Below, in pieces: positions 27,717 to 37,664 of a stretch of 64,000 bases of DNA (position 1 is its first letter; every line of letters starts with the position of its first letter). This DNA is from an uncultured Clostridia bacterium (lineage in GTDB: Bacteria > Bacillota > Clostridia > Lachnospirales > CAG-274). Below the pieces are notes generated by a model. It ran no database searches. It was not told the DNA's origin and saw only the letters and a list, made by a program, of their open reading frames with translations. The stretch lies in the NCBI GenBank assembly GCA_949948985.1, contig CATLIG010000006.1:1-64000 (forward strand). Direction: 5' to 3'. The translations under genes were made by a program, and so were the position numbers.

Positions 27717-27766
27717 CAAAACATGTCTGTCAGTCAAACAAATTGTTTGACTGACAGATATGTTTT
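27717..27766 (-). terminator. Strong long-stem terminator after the EF-hand gene
   Basis: An inverted repeat of about 23 bp (AAACATGTCTGTCAGTCAAA and its complement, one mismatch) with a 1-3 nt loop, followed on the minus strand by TTTTGTAT, about 90 bases past the stop. Confidence 0.85.
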
Positions 27767-27858
27767 ATGTATAAAATTTATTTATATAGAGAAATACCGC
27801 GATTTTAAAAAATTTTATTACACTTCTTTCGAAACTTTACAGTAATTTCAGAAGAAAT

Positions 27859-29118
27859 CTATTTTTTATTTTTAACAGCAAAATCAATTTGTTGTATACT
27901 TCCGGAACCGCCACTTTCTTTAAGATAAACTCCTGTACTTCTTACTTGCGCATTTTGTTGATTTGTCTCAACATTGTTTACACTAAATTCTGTTGAAACA
28001 CTGTTCAGATATATAGCGCCTAAATCAGCTTCTTTTAAAGATAGCAAAACATCTTTACCATTTTCATCTTTAGTCCATACTTTCAGTTTATTAAATATTT
28101 CGTCAGCCTCGTCAATCCAGCCATTTCCGTCATCATCATACTTAGCAAGCTCTTTAAAACCATTTCCTGTCAATGCCCCAAACAGTTCGCTTCCATCATT
28201 AATAACACCATCATTATTTTTATCAAGCGCCAAAAATCCACTGCCTTTTCCAAGCATAGAAATTTCGTCTTCTTTTCCATCAGCGTCAATATCAAAGAAG
28301 AAAGTCTGGTCGCTTATATTAGCCGGAGCCGAATCAAGGTTAATAACAAGAGGATCTCGCAAAACAACTTCTTCCGATGTATAATGTTCCATATATTGTT
28401 CAAAACTTCTTGACATTTCAACATTTACATTAAAAGAAATTTCTCTTCCATCAGCCGTTTTAACAATACCTGCCGATGAAAACTCTGTAACTTCCTCTTC
28501 TTTTACAAAAACAGATTCTTTTGTTTGAATTTTCCATACATTATTTCTGTTTATCTCAAAAGAGTTTTTTAAATAGCTATTATTTTCCGATAAATTATTT
28601 TGTTCAATGCCCTTTTCTCTTTTTATACCTCTAAGCGTATCAGATAAACTTTCCATCTTATCAAAAATACTTTTTTGAAAGTCAATTTTCATACCTTTTT
28701 TATTTTTGGTAATAGACTGTAAAAGTTGAAGTAACGCTTTAAGTCTCATAGTGTAATAATCGTCAATTTTTGCAAAAACAGATTCCTGTGCCGAATTTGT
28801 GGCATTCACGGAACTTTTAGTTTCTTCAGGTAGTAAAATCCCCTTTTTATTTTTATCATCATCTGCATTTTCCGTATCATCAATTAAAGTATCATATACA
28901 TTTTCATTTGCCCTGTCAGTATCATAAGAATCCGACTTATTTCTGTTTCGTGCAAGATATTCCTGCGCCTCTTCAGAAATTGTCAAAACATCTCTTGAAT
29001 AACTTTTTATAGTTACCCCTGAACCGGAGTTTTTTCGGGTTTGCTCTGTTTCTCTGTTAAATACAGAATTATTTTTTCTTGAAGAATTCATAGCGACATT
29101 GTAAGAATTTATAATCAT
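27859..29118 (-). CDS. EF-hand-type calcium-binding protein
   Basis: A 419-aa protein without signal peptide or membrane segment. The first half is hydrophilic and low in complexity (TISEEAQEYLARN is the only notable motif). Residues about 270-350 carry three calcium-loop-like segments: DIDADGKEDE, DKNNDGVINDGSE and DDDGNGWIDEADE. Such proteins are common in motile or secreting Clostridia and Proteobacteria, and their role is unclear. The ATG follows AAGGAG at 8 bases. It is alone, upstream of tRNA-Tyr, with its own strong terminator. No flagellar gene lies nearby to support a motility role. Confidence 0.75.
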   Translation of the reverse strand: MIINSYNVAMNSSRKNNSVFNRETEQTRKNSGSGVTIKSYSRDVLTISEEAQEYLARNRNKSDSYDTDRANENVYDTLIDDTENADDDKNKKGILLPEETKSSVNATNSAQESVFAKIDDYYTMRLKALLQLLQSITKNKKGMKIDFQKSIFDKMESLSDTLRGIKREKGIEQNNLSENNSYLKNSFEINRNNVWKIQTKESVFVKEEEVTEFSSAGIVKTADGREISFNVNVEMSRSFEQYMEHYTSEEVVLRDPLVINLDSAPANISDQTFFFDIDADGKEDEISMLGKGSGFLALDKNNDGVINDGSELFGALTGNGFKELAKYDDDGNGWIDEADEIFNKLKVWTKDENGKDVLLSLKEADLGAIYLNSVSTEFSVNNVETNQQNAQVRSTGVYLKESGGSGSIQQIDFAVKNKK

Positions 29119-29472
29119 AGCATAATCTCCTTTTTATCTCAAAAAAACAATAATTAATCTTTGAAAATAAACTTTATAAAAATAATAAATATTTATAAAA
29201 CAGATTAATATTGTCTGCTCAAATACAAAACCATAATAACTTGATAAATAAGGTACCCTACTATAGTTATCGGCAAAAATTAAAAAAAAGATAATATCTG
29301 TTTTTATGGCAATTCACAAATTTTTCAAAATAATATCCATATTTAATAACCTTTAAAATCCACCTGAGAAAATTCACAATATTTTTAAACAAATAAAAAA
29401 ATTTCTTAATATATCGCATTTTTTTAAACTTATTTGTTCATTCTCTTATCGATTCGCTATTAGTGTATAACA
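29119..29472. other. Spacer with a family B repeat
   Basis: About 350 AT-rich bases upstream of the EF-hand gene, containing copy B2 (about 29368-29464). No gene or clear promoter seen. Confidence 0.35.
29368..29464. repeat. Family B hairpin repeat, copy B2
   Basis: Reverse-oriented copy. It keeps the AATTCACAAT left end and the TTCATTCTCTTATCGATTCG right arm, matching TTCATTCTTTTATTGTTTCG in copy B5. The stem is more decayed than in B1 or B6. Confidence 0.6.
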
Positions 29473-29526
29473 AAAGACTTCTTTCCAAACTGTATCCATT
29501 ACAACAATTCCATAAGAAAGAAGTCT
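29473..29526 (-). terminator. Terminator after the lipoprotein gene
   Basis: An 11-bp stem (AGACTTCTTTC / GAAAGAAGTCT) followed on the minus strand by TTTGTT, about 40 bases past the stop. Confidence 0.8.
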
Positions 29527-29563
29527 ATTAACCGGCATATTCAAAAACAATTCTAATATTCTA

Positions 29564-30223
29564 TCATTGAATTGCAGAAAAATTTTTAAGATCTCTTGAT
29601 ACGAATGATATATATTCGCCTGTCATAATATCAAATACTGCTGTATCATTAACAATTTTCCATTTTCCGTCTTCTTTTATAAGGTCTACGGACACTGTTT
29701 TCTCAAGCCTGTCTTTGTTTGAGTATTCATCAATATATTTTTTCAAAATAGGATTAAATGCGGAAACAACTTCCTCTTGAGAAGCATTATAATTCATAGC
29801 TATATCAAGAGTATTATATTCCATAAAGGTGTTTATCATAACATCTGACATATATATGTTGCTCATCTTCACATTTACCTTGGCAGTTTCATCTTTTTCT
29901 TCTGCATTTAAAATCTCAAATTTAAAGTTTTCAGTAATACATTTCCATGTAAGTTCTGTAGATTCATTTTGATTTATAGATTCGGCGTCAATTGAGCATA
30001 TTCCATCAGCCATATAAGAACTTAACACATCAATATTATTTGCCTGATAATTTTTCAAAAAAACATCTACAGTATACTCCAAAGAATCCTTTTCATATTG
30101 TGATTCTTCAATTTTATTTTCTTGATTTTCTAATTTGGTTGTATCATCAACTTTTCCTCCGCATCCCGTTAAAGCGAAAATAGAAACTAATAACATAAAA
30201 AACATTATCTTCTTAAATCTCAT
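29564..30223 (-). CDS. Putative lipoprotein of unknown function
   Basis: A protein of about 219 aa. MRFKKIMFFMLLVSIFALTGCGG is a lipoprotein signal peptide with an LTGC lipobox, so the mature protein should be anchored to the outer face of the membrane by its Cys. The rest is a soluble alpha/beta domain ending IVNDTAVFDIMTGEYIS, resembling the small NTF2-like or DUF5105-type lipoprotein domains, though I cannot name the family. I chose ATG 30223 because it gives a clean signal peptide. It lies downstream of the response regulator gene, separated by that gene's terminator. Confidence 0.75.
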   Translation of the reverse strand: MRFKKIMFFMLLVSIFALTGCGGKVDDTTKLENQENKIEESQYEKDSLEYTVDVFLKNYQANNIDVLSSYMADGICSIDAESINQNESTELTWKCITENFKFEILNAEEKDETAKVNVKMSNIYMSDVMINTFMEYNTLDIAMNYNASQEEVVSAFNPILKKYIDEYSNKDRLEKTVSVDLIKEDGKWKIVNDTAVFDIMTGEYISFVSRDLKNFSAIQ

Positions 30224-30269
30224 AAAAAAACTCCTTTGCAAATTTTCTTTCAGAGCTTCTGTACATAAA

Positions 30270-30310
30270 ATAATGGACTGTAAAGCCATTTTCTTTACAA
30301 TCCATTATTA
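30270..30310 (-). terminator. Terminator after the response-regulator/HD-GYP gene
   Basis: AATAATGGA-TGTAAAG pairs with CTTTACA-TCCATTATT (one mismatch) around a 7-nt loop, followed on the minus strand by TTTTATG. Confidence 0.82.
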
Positions 30311-30353
30311 TTAAAGCAAGAATTATTTTATATATAATTCAACAAATATATTA

Positions 30354-31883
30354 TTAAATAATCACTTTACCTATAGCTCCTGTATATTTTGGAAATTCAT
30401 CAAATGTCCATAAAGTTTTGCATACAAACCGAACTTTTTTTGGTTCTCCGCAAAACATAATATTAATCTCAAATCTTATAATAGGTTCTTCCACTGTTGT
30501 AGAATAAAGCATTCTTTTAATTTCAGAAATATTTTCAACCCCAAGTATTTCAATAATTTTCTCATTTTTCTCAGGATTCATAATTAACTTATTTAAACCA
30601 AATTTTTCAACACCTCGTTTAGATAAAGTAAGCATAGAAGGGTCTGAAACAATCTCAAATTGAATATCGTCTGAAATAGATGCGAAAAAATCATTTTTAT
30701 CTCTCTCATACTCAATAATTTTCAATCTGTTCTCATTTGAAAACAAATCTTTTTTATCAAGCATGTGTTCAGCAATATTAAACATTTCCATTTGGCTTTT
30801 AGGAGTTTCTATTTCAGGTTTTTTAACCGCTCCGATTTCCATTTTTATAACATCCGCCACCTCTTTAAGACATTCAAGCAAAAGAGGATTAAAGCTTCCA
30901 CATTCCCCATTTAAAATCATTTCCATTGCAGTCTCGTGAGTAAAAGCTTTTTTGTACACACGTTCACTTGTAAGAGCGTCATATACATCAGCGATAGAAA
31001 CAATCTGAGCCGAGATAGGAATTTCCTCGCCTTTAAGACCATCAGGATATCCTCTTCCGTCCCATCTTTCATGATGCCATCTGCAAATCTCGTAAGCCAT
31101 TTTAACCAAAGGCTCTCCCTTGTAAAAAATAACCTCTTCAATCATTGAAGCGCCTACCATAGAATGAGTTTTCATAATTTCAAACTCTTCTTTCGTAAGC
31201 TTTCCCGGTTTATTAAGAATGCTTTCAGGAATACTGATTTTGCCTATATCATGCAAAGAAGACGCAACGCTTATAAGAGAAATATCATCTGCTGTAAGAT
31301 TATATTTATCCGTTTTTTGAATAAGCTTTTTAAGCAATATTTCACTCATTGAATGAATATGAAGAACATGCGCTCCGCTTTCACCGTTTCTGAATTCAAC
31401 GATATGACTCAAAATATCAATCATAAGATTATTATTTTTTTCTTTTTCATAAATTTGTTCAGCCACAAGTTCAATAAGTTTTTTCTGTTTAGCGTGAAGT
31501 ACAACTGTATTAACAACTCTTCTCTTAACTATAAAAGAGTCAAACGGACGATTAATGTAATCTGTAACACCAAAATTATAGGCACGCTCAACAAATTCAT
31601 TTGTGTTTTCGGCCGAAATCATAATTACAGGCACTTCTTTAATCCAACCATAATTATTCATAAGAGATAAAACTTCAAACCCGTCCATTTCCGGCATAAC
31701 TATATCAAGAAGAACAAGAGAAATAGTTTCCAATGATTTTTTAAGTATATCAACAGCCTCAATACCGTTTTCAGCCTCAATAATCTCATATTCATTCTCA
31801 AGTATATTTATCAAAATTGAACGATTAATTTCAGAATCATCAACTATCAATATTTTTTGTTTGACTGGTTTTGTTTCATTCAT
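30354..31883 (-). CDS. Response regulator with HD-GYP domain
   Basis: About 509 aa. Residues about 8-125 are a receiver domain (ILIVDDSEINRS, phospho-Asp in VLLDIVMPEMDG, Lys near the end). Residues about 150-360 are an HD-GYP domain with LHDIGKISIP, HHERWDGRGYPDG and the DVYDALTSERVYKK helix; HD-GYP proteins hydrolyse cyclic-di-GMP. A C-terminal PAS-like region follows. Phosphorylation by an unseen histidine kinase should control c-di-GMP breakdown. ATG 31883 follows GAGGG. A lone HPt gene lies upstream on the same strand and may feed it phosphate. All HD-GYP metal ligands appear intact. Confidence 0.9.
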   Translation of the reverse strand: MNETKPVKQKILIVDDSEINRSILINILENEYEIIEAENGIEAVDILKKSLETISLVLLDIVMPEMDGFEVLSLMNNYGWIKEVPVIMISAENTNEFVERAYNFGVTDYINRPFDSFIVKRRVVNTVVLHAKQKKLIELVAEQIYEKEKNNNLMIDILSHIVEFRNGESGAHVLHIHSMSEILLKKLIQKTDKYNLTADDISLISVASSLHDIGKISIPESILNKPGKLTKEEFEIMKTHSMVGASMIEEVIFYKGEPLVKMAYEICRWHHERWDGRGYPDGLKGEEIPISAQIVSIADVYDALTSERVYKKAFTHETAMEMILNGECGSFNPLLLECLKEVADVIKMEIGAVKKPEIETPKSQMEMFNIAEHMLDKKDLFSNENRLKIIEYERDKNDFFASISDDIQFEIVSDPSMLTLSKRGVEKFGLNKLIMNPEKNEKIIEILGVENISEIKRMLYSTTVEEPIIRFEINIMFCGEPKKVRFVCKTLWTFDEFPKYTGAIGKVII

Positions 31884-31921
31884 AAAATTTAAATTCCCTC
31901 TTTCCAAAATAAAATTCATAA

Positions 31922-32023
31922 ATTATAGAAAAATAATAAAATAACACAATATCAAAGTTTTATAAATATAATATATTCAAAGTTTATTTTATTGTTTCAC
32001 TATAAAATTTTACAGACTATTAT
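31922..32023. repeat. Family B hairpin repeat, copy B3
   Basis: ATTATAGAAAAATAATAAAA at the left pairs poorly with TTTATTTTATTGTTTCAC at the right, followed by TATAAAATTTTACAGACTAT. A decayed copy between the response-regulator and HPt genes. Confidence 0.5.
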
Positions 32024-32055
32024 AAAACAATTTTTATAAAATTCAGATTTATAGC

Positions 32056-32406
32056 TTAAATATATTTCTCAATTATACTTATAATATTTTCCTGAGCCGG
32101 AAGTATTTCTTTAAAAACCTCTTCGGCCTCTTCATTTTGATTTGCTCTCAAAAAATTAACAATTTTAGTATATCCGTCAAAAAGTGTTTTCACAGATAAA
32201 TTACCCATTGTACCTTTAAGAGAATGGGCGCCTGAAAGAGCGTTTTCATAATCCTTTTTCTCAAAGCTTTCCGCAACATCATACTTTTTAACATTTTCAG
32301 GCAACTTTTTAATTAATCTTTCAAACAAAGCCGAATTACCCATAAATCTTTTAAGAGCATCGTCCATATCGACACCTGCTTCAGTAAGTTCTTCAATTAA
32401 CCCCAT
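32056..32406 (-). CDS. HPt phosphotransfer protein
   Basis: A 116-aa single-domain histidine phosphotransfer protein. The phosphorylated His is in ALSGAHSLKGTMGNLSV, matching the HPt motif AHxLKG. Such proteins shuttle phosphate between a hybrid kinase and a response regulator. AAAAGGAG precedes the ATG. No histidine kinase is in the window; the nearest receiver is the HD-GYP response regulator directly downstream, a likely partner (inference from position). Confidence 0.87.
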   Translation of the reverse strand: MGLIEELTEAGVDMDDALKRFMGNSALFERLIKKLPENVKKYDVAESFEKKDYENALSGAHSLKGTMGNLSVKTLFDGYTKIVNFLRANQNEEAEEVFKEILPAQENIISIIEKYI

Positions 32407-32833
32407 TAATAAAAACTCCTTTTAAATATAATTTTAATAAATAGAATAATAATATGTTTTGTAAATTCTTATTTGCATTTAATAAAATTTTTTTACTTAT
32501 TTTACAAAATTTTGTAAACTATTATTATAATATTCACGAAAACATACATTAATATATTTGAATAAATCCTTACAATTTTCAGATTTTCTCATAAAAATAT
32601 AAAACTTTCGCAGAATATCTATGTTCAGCATTATCGTAACATATCTTATTCAATTTTGTCAAGATTTTTTGTCATAAATCCACAAAAAACAATTTTTATA
32701 AAACCGTAGTCACTATACATTTAAGATAGTATTTTCAGTAAAATGAAATACTACAAAGTTAATTCTTTCACAAAGCAAAGTACCAACAACCTATGAAATC
32801 ATAATCATACTTTATTTTCTACGTAAAATTAGT
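32407..32833. other. Intergenic spacer
   Basis: About 430 AT-rich bases between PAP2 and HPt genes. CAATTTTTATAAAACCGTAG near 32691 resembles one end of repeat family E. Nothing else is recognised. Confidence 0.3.
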
Positions 32834-32887
32834 CATATTATAGTAATCCAATTTAAAAATTATTTATTTTTAGATTGGATTGCTATA
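32834..32887. repeat. Inverted repeat beside the PAP2 stop
   Basis: ATTATAG-AATCCAAT pairs with ATTGGATT-CTATAAT across a T/A-rich middle, then TTTTTT on the plus strand. It could act as a terminator only for plus-strand transcripts, yet the adjacent gene is on the minus strand. Confidence 0.5.
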
Positions 32888-32892
32888 ATTTT

Positions 32893-33384
32893 TTAAAAAA
32901 TGAAAAAACCTATGTATCCAAAAAATATTCCTACAAAAAAACCAGCAAGAACGTCCGATAAATAATGAAGACCTGCAAATACACGTGAAATTCCCGTAAA
33001 AACAGCCATAATAAAAATGATTGTACCAATTCTATAATTTATATAAAAAAACGCGAATGAAATAATCATAGCTGACGCTGAATGATTGCTTGGAAAAGAA
33101 CCCTCGCTTTTATGATATACAATACTTTTTGTTTTAAGGGCATCAAAAGGACGTTTTCTTCCTATTAAGTTTCTGATAATCATATTAAAAAATATCACAA
33201 AAACAGTTATAAAAAAGAAACGAAAAAACCTTTCATCTCTGAAAAATACAAGTATTGCAGACATAACTCCAAAAATAAAAAAAAATGCATAAGCGGAAAT
33301 CTGTACAATAAATCTGATAACACTGTAAATAATCTTATGATTTAAAGTAAAATTATATAACCTAAGAAAAATTTTTTTATCCAT
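32893..33384 (-). CDS. PAP2 family membrane phosphatase
   Basis: A 163-aa integral membrane protein with the three-part acid-phosphatase signature: KRPFDA, SFPSNHSASA and SRVFAGLHYLSDVLAG, carrying the catalytic His residues. About five hydrophobic segments surround them. Family members dephosphorylate undecaprenyl pyrophosphate, phosphatidate or phosphatidylglycerol-phosphate at the outer membrane face. The second motif has PSNH rather than the commoner PSGH, a known variant. Substrate is uncertain; recycling of undecaprenyl pyrophosphate is a reasonable guess. Confidence 0.88.
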   Translation of the reverse strand: MDKKIFLRLYNFTLNHKIIYSVIRFIVQISAYAFFFIFGVMSAILVFFRDERFFRFFFITVFVIFFNMIIRNLIGRKRPFDALKTKSIVYHKSEGSFPSNHSASAMIISFAFFYINYRIGTIIFIMAVFTGISRVFAGLHYLSDVLAGFFVGIFFGYIGFFIF

Positions 33385-33595
33385 AAACTATCCTCTAAAA
33401 AATTATGCCTACAGTCAAAAACAGTTGCCTTTAACTGTAGACATAACTTATGTAAGTACTTATAGTAACTCACAAAACTTTTAACACAAAAAATAAAATC
33501 AATCATTAGCATGATATTTTTAGACAAATCTAATTAATTCAAAGCAAAAATAGTTTCATTAGCATATACTTTTTTTTCAAATATATAAACGGCGG

Positions 33596-34435
33596 TTATT
33601 TATTCCATACCCCGTCAAAAGAAAACTCTGCTGGTCCTGTCATATATACATGACCATCTTTTTCATTCCATGTAATACTTAAATTTCCGCCAAGTAATTT
33701 TACATCAACGTCATTTCTGTCAGATTTTCCGTTAAGAACAGACGCTACAACCGTGGCGCAGGTACCTGTTCCGCAGGCAAGAGTTTCACCTGTTCCTCTT
33801 TCCCAAACACGCATTTTAAGGTGGTTTTTGTCAATAACCTCGACAAACTCTATGTTTGCCCGCTTTGGAAAATGCTTGTCACATTCAAGAACCGAACCAT
33901 ATTTATCAACATCAAAATTATCAACATCGTCAATAAAAGTTATAGCGTGAGGATTGCCCATAGATACACATGTAAAAACAAATTCCCTGTCACAAGATTT
34001 TAAAACAAGATTTTTAACAGGATTTTCTTCAGAAACAACAGGAATTTCAGACGCACTTAAAATAGGTTCTCCCATATCTACCTCAAGCAAAATAGTTTCT
34101 TTTTTATCATTTAAAGTGAGTTTTAATATTTTAATTCCCGCCAAAGTTTCAACAGTAATTACATCTTTATCAGCAATTCCCCTGTCATGAACATACTTTC
34201 CAACGCATCTTACACCATTTCCGCACATTTCCGATTCAGAACCGTCCCAGTTAAACATTCTCATACGGCAGTCAGCAACATCGCTTGGCATAATAAGTAT
34301 AAGACCATCCGAACCCACGCCAAAATGTCTGTCACTTATAGCTTTCGCAAGTTCCGAAGGATTTTCAATAATTTCCTCAAAACAGTTTACATAGACATAG
34401 TCATTTCCACAGCCATGCATTTTAGTAAATTTCAT
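33596..34435 (-). CDS. dapF: Diaminopimelate epimerase
   Basis: A 279-aa enzyme interconverting LL- and meso-diaminopimelate for lysine and peptidoglycan. The N-terminus [13 protein letters not shown] is family-typical. The two catalytic Cys lie in [13 protein letters not shown] (first) and [11 protein letters not shown] (second), both intact. I placed the start at 34435; the 32 upstream in-frame codons are hydrophobic and not DapF-like. It follows the SCP2-domain gene by 67 bases on the same strand. Confidence 0.95.
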   Translation of the reverse strand: MKFTKMHGCGNDYVYVNCFEEIIENPSELAKAISDRHFGVGSDGLILIMPSDVADCRMRMFNWDGSESEMCGNGVRCVGKYVHDRGIADKDVITVETLAGIKILKLTLNDKKETILLEVDMGEPILSASEIPVVSEENPVKNLVLKSCDREFVFTCVSMGNPHAITFIDDVDNFDVDKYGSVLECDKHFPKRANIEFVEVIDKNHLKMRVWERGTGETLACGTGTCATVVASVLNGKSDRNDVDVKLLGGNLSITWNEKDGHVYMTGPAEFSFDGVWNK

Positions 34436-34502
34436 AAATAAAAACACTCCTGTCATTATAGAATAAAAAATTGAATATATAAAATAATGTATTAAAATAA
34501 AT

Positions 34503-35663
34503 TTATTTCTGCAATTTAAAAAGCTGGTCAAATTTAGTCATAAGAACAAAATTACCTCTAACTTTAAGCTGACCAATCATAAAAGCTTTCTGAATCGTAT
34601 ATTTACCGTTTAAAATATCAATCCATACAGAACAATCCGAAAATACCGTAACATCAGGATTTTCATGAACCCCCTCTTTATATTCACAATTACTGCCTTT
34701 TATAGTAATATATCCCTCAAATTTTTCGTCACCTTTTATATTTATTTGTATAACCGCTTCTATACCTGCCGCAAGCTGAGGCTGGAAATAATGATAAAGA
34801 CTTTGAGTTCTTTGACGACAGCTTTTTATATGTGGCACAATATCAGAACTTCCATAACTCATATCCTGTCCTGGACGATAAAAAGTTTCCGAAAACTCAT
34901 TGTTTAAACTAACTTTATCCGACTTTTCGCTGTTATACTGACTAGTCAAAAATTTTGAGATTTCTTTTATATCTTCTTCCTGTTTTGCGTCAAAAGCATT
35001 ATAATCAATTTGTTTAAGAATTTCACTCGACTTTATCTTCTTTGGTACGTCATTGTCAAAAACTTTACCAATATTTTCATTAAAAATAGTATTATTGCTT
35101 TGTGAATCCATAACAGTTGTTTTTTTTGTTGGAATAATAAATTTTCTGTCCTGTTTCAGAATCCTGTATAAATCCTCGGCATATTTTTCAATAGCTTCTT
35201 TTATATCCGGATTATCTATAGCCTTTTTAGCGTTATTTTCAGAAATAGTAATTCTTCCGACTTCAATTCCACCAAATTCAGCAATTACATCTGTTATTAT
35301 ATCACAAGCTTTTTTTTCACTTCCATCAGAGGCTACAGTAACACAAAAGCACTTTTTCTCTTTAAAATAATTAGGATAAACCCCAAAACCAAGATGTTCC
35401 ATAAAAGTCTGTAAAATACCGCACGGCATTGATAATACTGATGTTGACTCAATAACAACTCCATCGGCTGAATTTATTCTGTTTAAAATATTTTCAACAG
35501 TCTGAGCTTTAACACCGTCAAAAAAGTTAATATTAAAAAGAGATAGGTTAATTTCCTCAACCTCCACGCCAAGTTCAAAAAAAGTACTTTTAAGAATTTG
35601 AGAAATATTGTTAAGGCCCTGTTCAAAAGCAGGCATAGCTGCATGCAATGAAACGATTTTCAT
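34503..35663 (-). CDS. Flavodoxin-fold reductase fused to an SCP2 domain
   Basis: About 386 aa. The N-terminal 170 residues resemble the NADPH-dependent FMN reductase/flavodoxin fold ([40 protein letters not shown]). Residues about 280-380 match an SCP2 sterol-carrier domain ([56 protein letters not shown]), which binds hydrophobic ligands in a tunnel. The pairing suggests an FMN-dependent reaction on a lipid-like substrate, an inference. ATG 35663 follows GGAGGGAG. It lies upstream of dapF, but no functional link is evident. Confidence 0.8.
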   Translation of the reverse strand: MKIVSLHAAMPAFEQGLNNISQILKSTFFELGVEVEEINLSLFNINFFDGVKAQTVENILNRINSADGVVIESTSVLSMPCGILQTFMEHLGFGVYPNYFKEKKCFCVTVASDGSEKKACDIITDVIAEFGGIEVGRITISENNAKKAIDNPDIKEAIEKYAEDLYRILKQDRKFIIPTKKTTVMDSQSNNTIFNENIGKVFDNDVPKKIKSSEILKQIDYNAFDAKQEEDIKEISKFLTSQYNSEKSDKVSLNNEFSETFYRPGQDMSYGSSDIVPHIKSCRQRTQSLYHYFQPQLAAGIEAVIQINIKGDEKFEGYITIKGSNCEYKEGVHENPDVTVFSDCSVWIDILNGKYTIQKAFMIGQLKVRGNFVLMTKFDQLFKLQK

Positions 35664-35699
35664 AAAGTCTCCCTCCAAAACAAAGTAATCAAAATACCC

Positions 35700-35806
35700 T
35701 TATAACAAAATAATAAAAAGCTTTCTTGATACATCAGGATTATTAAAACTTGCTTATTCATTTTTTATTGTTTCGTTATAAATTAAATTTTATGGACTGT
35801 TATATA
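35700..35806. repeat. Family B hairpin repeat, copy B4
   Basis: TATAACAAAATAATAAAAAG at the left and TTTTTTATTGTTTCGTTATA near the right form the arm, followed by AAATTTTATGGACTGTTATA. Related to B3 in its tail. Confidence 0.55.
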
Positions 35807-35906
35807 ACCATATTTTATTAGATTATTATTAGTTTAACACAAAGAACATTTTTGTCAATATAAAATCTATTTTTTATAAATATCAAAATAATACTTTACA
35901 TAAAAA

Positions 35907-35936
35907 AAAGTCACTGCCAAAAGACAGATGACTTTA
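35907..35936 (-). terminator. Intrinsic terminator downstream of the NHL/SLH gene
   Basis: AAAGTCA-CTG pairs with CAG-TGACTTT (one mismatch) and is followed on the minus strand by a run of eight T. It is about 280 bases after the gene's stop, beyond repeat A3. Confidence 0.75.
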
Positions 35937-35961
35937 ATAACCATATTTTTATAAGATACTA

Positions 35962-36083
35962 TTCAAAACCACCACAATAACCCAGACAGATATTTTTTCA
36001 TTATACTTTACCTGATTTCATTGAAATACTATGCTTCGTTTAACAAAAAAATTCTTATCAATCGTCATCACGGTGGTTTTGAG
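35962..36083. repeat. Family A hairpin repeat, copy A3
   Basis: About 122 bp with ends TTCAAAACCACC and, reverse-complemented, CTCAAAACCACC. The inside (GATGACGATTGATAAGAATT on the minus strand) matches the A1 interior GATAACGATTGACAAAAGAT, but the terminal arms are wholly different from A1 while still complementary to each other. Confidence 0.68.
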
Positions 36084-36215
36084 CAGTTCTGATAAATATT
36101 GAACCGTTAAGGAGAGAAAACTTATTTTTGGTTCATAATTTATATTATTCAAAATTAAAAATTTTGTGATTGGCAAATTTTTTTACAAGCAGGATAATAT
36201 ATTTTAAATACTTTT

Positions 36216-37664
36216 CTATATATACAAAAAGATTTTATATAGCATATCAGCAGCCTGACCTCTCGTAATTTCCTCTTTAGGATTAATACAGCCATTTTCA
36301 TCAAAACTCATAATTTTTTTAGCAACCGCCCAGTCAATAGCATCAGCCGCCCAATCGGCAACATCACCTTTATCTTTGTATACAGCATAATTATTGTAAT
36401 CTGTCGTTTTTTCATTAATAAATCTGTAAATCATAGTAATCGCTTCCTGACGTGTAATATTATCGTCAGGCAAAAAATTTCCATCACCTGTTCCTTTAAT
36501 CCATCCGTCCTCAAAAGCCTCGCCTATATGTGAAAAATATGGACTGTCTTTATCAATATCTTTAAAATCATGACTTCCTGATATAATAAGACTGCAATCA
36601 TACATTTTTTTCATATTACACATAGAAACTGCCATCATCTCTCGGGTTATCTTGTCATCAGGATGAAATTTGCCATCATCATAGCCTTCCATAACATTAA
36701 ACCCACACATATTTTTTATAGCCTCAAAATAAACATTACTTTCAGGCACATCAGAAAAAACTTTAGTTTTTGTATCCAAAGAAAAAATTATACCGGCGAA
36801 GACATCAGAAACAAAAACTTTATTTTTATCAATAGCAATTCCTCTTGGAGAAACCGGCCATGTTTTACTGTCACTGCTTTCAACGAGAGTAGTAACAATT
36901 CCTTCTGATATTTTACGAATCGCTCCATTTCCCGTATCAGCGACATAAATTACATTGTTATCATCAACAGCAATTCCCTGAGGTGATGAAAATTCTGCAT
37001 TCTCAGCTTTTCCGTTTGAAAATCCTTCTTTTCCTCCTGAAACAACTAACATTTCACCATTTTTAATCATACATATTCTATGATTTCCACTGTCGGCAAC
37101 ATACATAATACCATCTTTAAAAAACAAACCTGTAGGTTCATTAAACCCCTCTGCCCAAACAGATATATTATCATCTTTATCCAAACAATAAATAACATTT
37201 TTTCCTGTGTCTGAAACATAAATATTTCCTTTATCATCCACGGCAAGTCCCGTAGGGGTTTCAAATTCATTTTCAGAAGAATAAACCTTACCATTTGAAA
37301 TATAGCGTATAACGTGATTATCACTATCGCTGACAACCCATCCGTCAGAAAAAGGAATAATTCCCCATGGCGATGAGAAGAGTGCTTTTAGAGAAGTATC
37401 ATCTTTATACCCTCCAACAGGAATACCATCTTCTCCTTTAGATGTAATCCGACCCGCAATAATCGTATCTTCACCATTTTTAATTTTTCTGACAACATTC
37501 TCAAAAACATCTGTCACAACAATGTATCCGTCTTTATCCAGAGTAATTCCCGATAATGCGCCAAATCCACCGCACACAAACTGAGGTTCAGCATTCAGGA
37601 TTACCCCTGTACAACAAAAAGCAACACAAAAACTAAGAATACCACAAATTAGTTTACGTTTCAT
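36216..37664 (-). CDS. NHL-repeat protein with SLH anchor
   Basis: A 482-aa exported protein. Signal peptide MKRKLICGILSFCVAFCCTG. Residues about 30-310 form a beta-propeller of NHL-type repeats (GITLDKDGYIVVTDVFENVV, GLAVDDKGNIYVSDTGKNVI, GIAVDDNNVIYVADTGNGAI). Residues about 315-482 hold three SLH domains (DDKITREMMAVSM, DDNITRQEAITMIY, EEITRGQAADMLY) that bind cell-wall secondary polymer. It likely sits on the cell surface as a binding scaffold. AGAAGGAAT precedes the ATG. It is 293 bases downstream of the CHASE2 cyclase gene on the same strand. Confidence 0.87.
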   Translation of the reverse strand: MKRKLICGILSFCVAFCCTGVILNAEPQFVCGGFGALSGITLDKDGYIVVTDVFENVVRKIKNGEDTIIAGRITSKGEDGIPVGGYKDDTSLKALFSSPWGIIPFSDGWVVSDSDNHVIRYISNGKVYSSENEFETPTGLAVDDKGNIYVSDTGKNVIYCLDKDDNISVWAEGFNEPTGLFFKDGIMYVADSGNHRICMIKNGEMLVVSGGKEGFSNGKAENAEFSSPQGIAVDDNNVIYVADTGNGAIRKISEGIVTTLVESSDSKTWPVSPRGIAIDKNKVFVSDVFAGIIFSLDTKTKVFSDVPESNVYFEAIKNMCGFNVMEGYDDGKFHPDDKITREMMAVSMCNMKKMYDCSLIISGSHDFKDIDKDSPYFSHIGEAFEDGWIKGTGDGNFLPDDNITRQEAITMIYRFINEKTTDYNNYAVYKDKGDVADWAADAIDWAVAKKIMSFDENGCINPKEEITRGQAADMLYKIFLYI

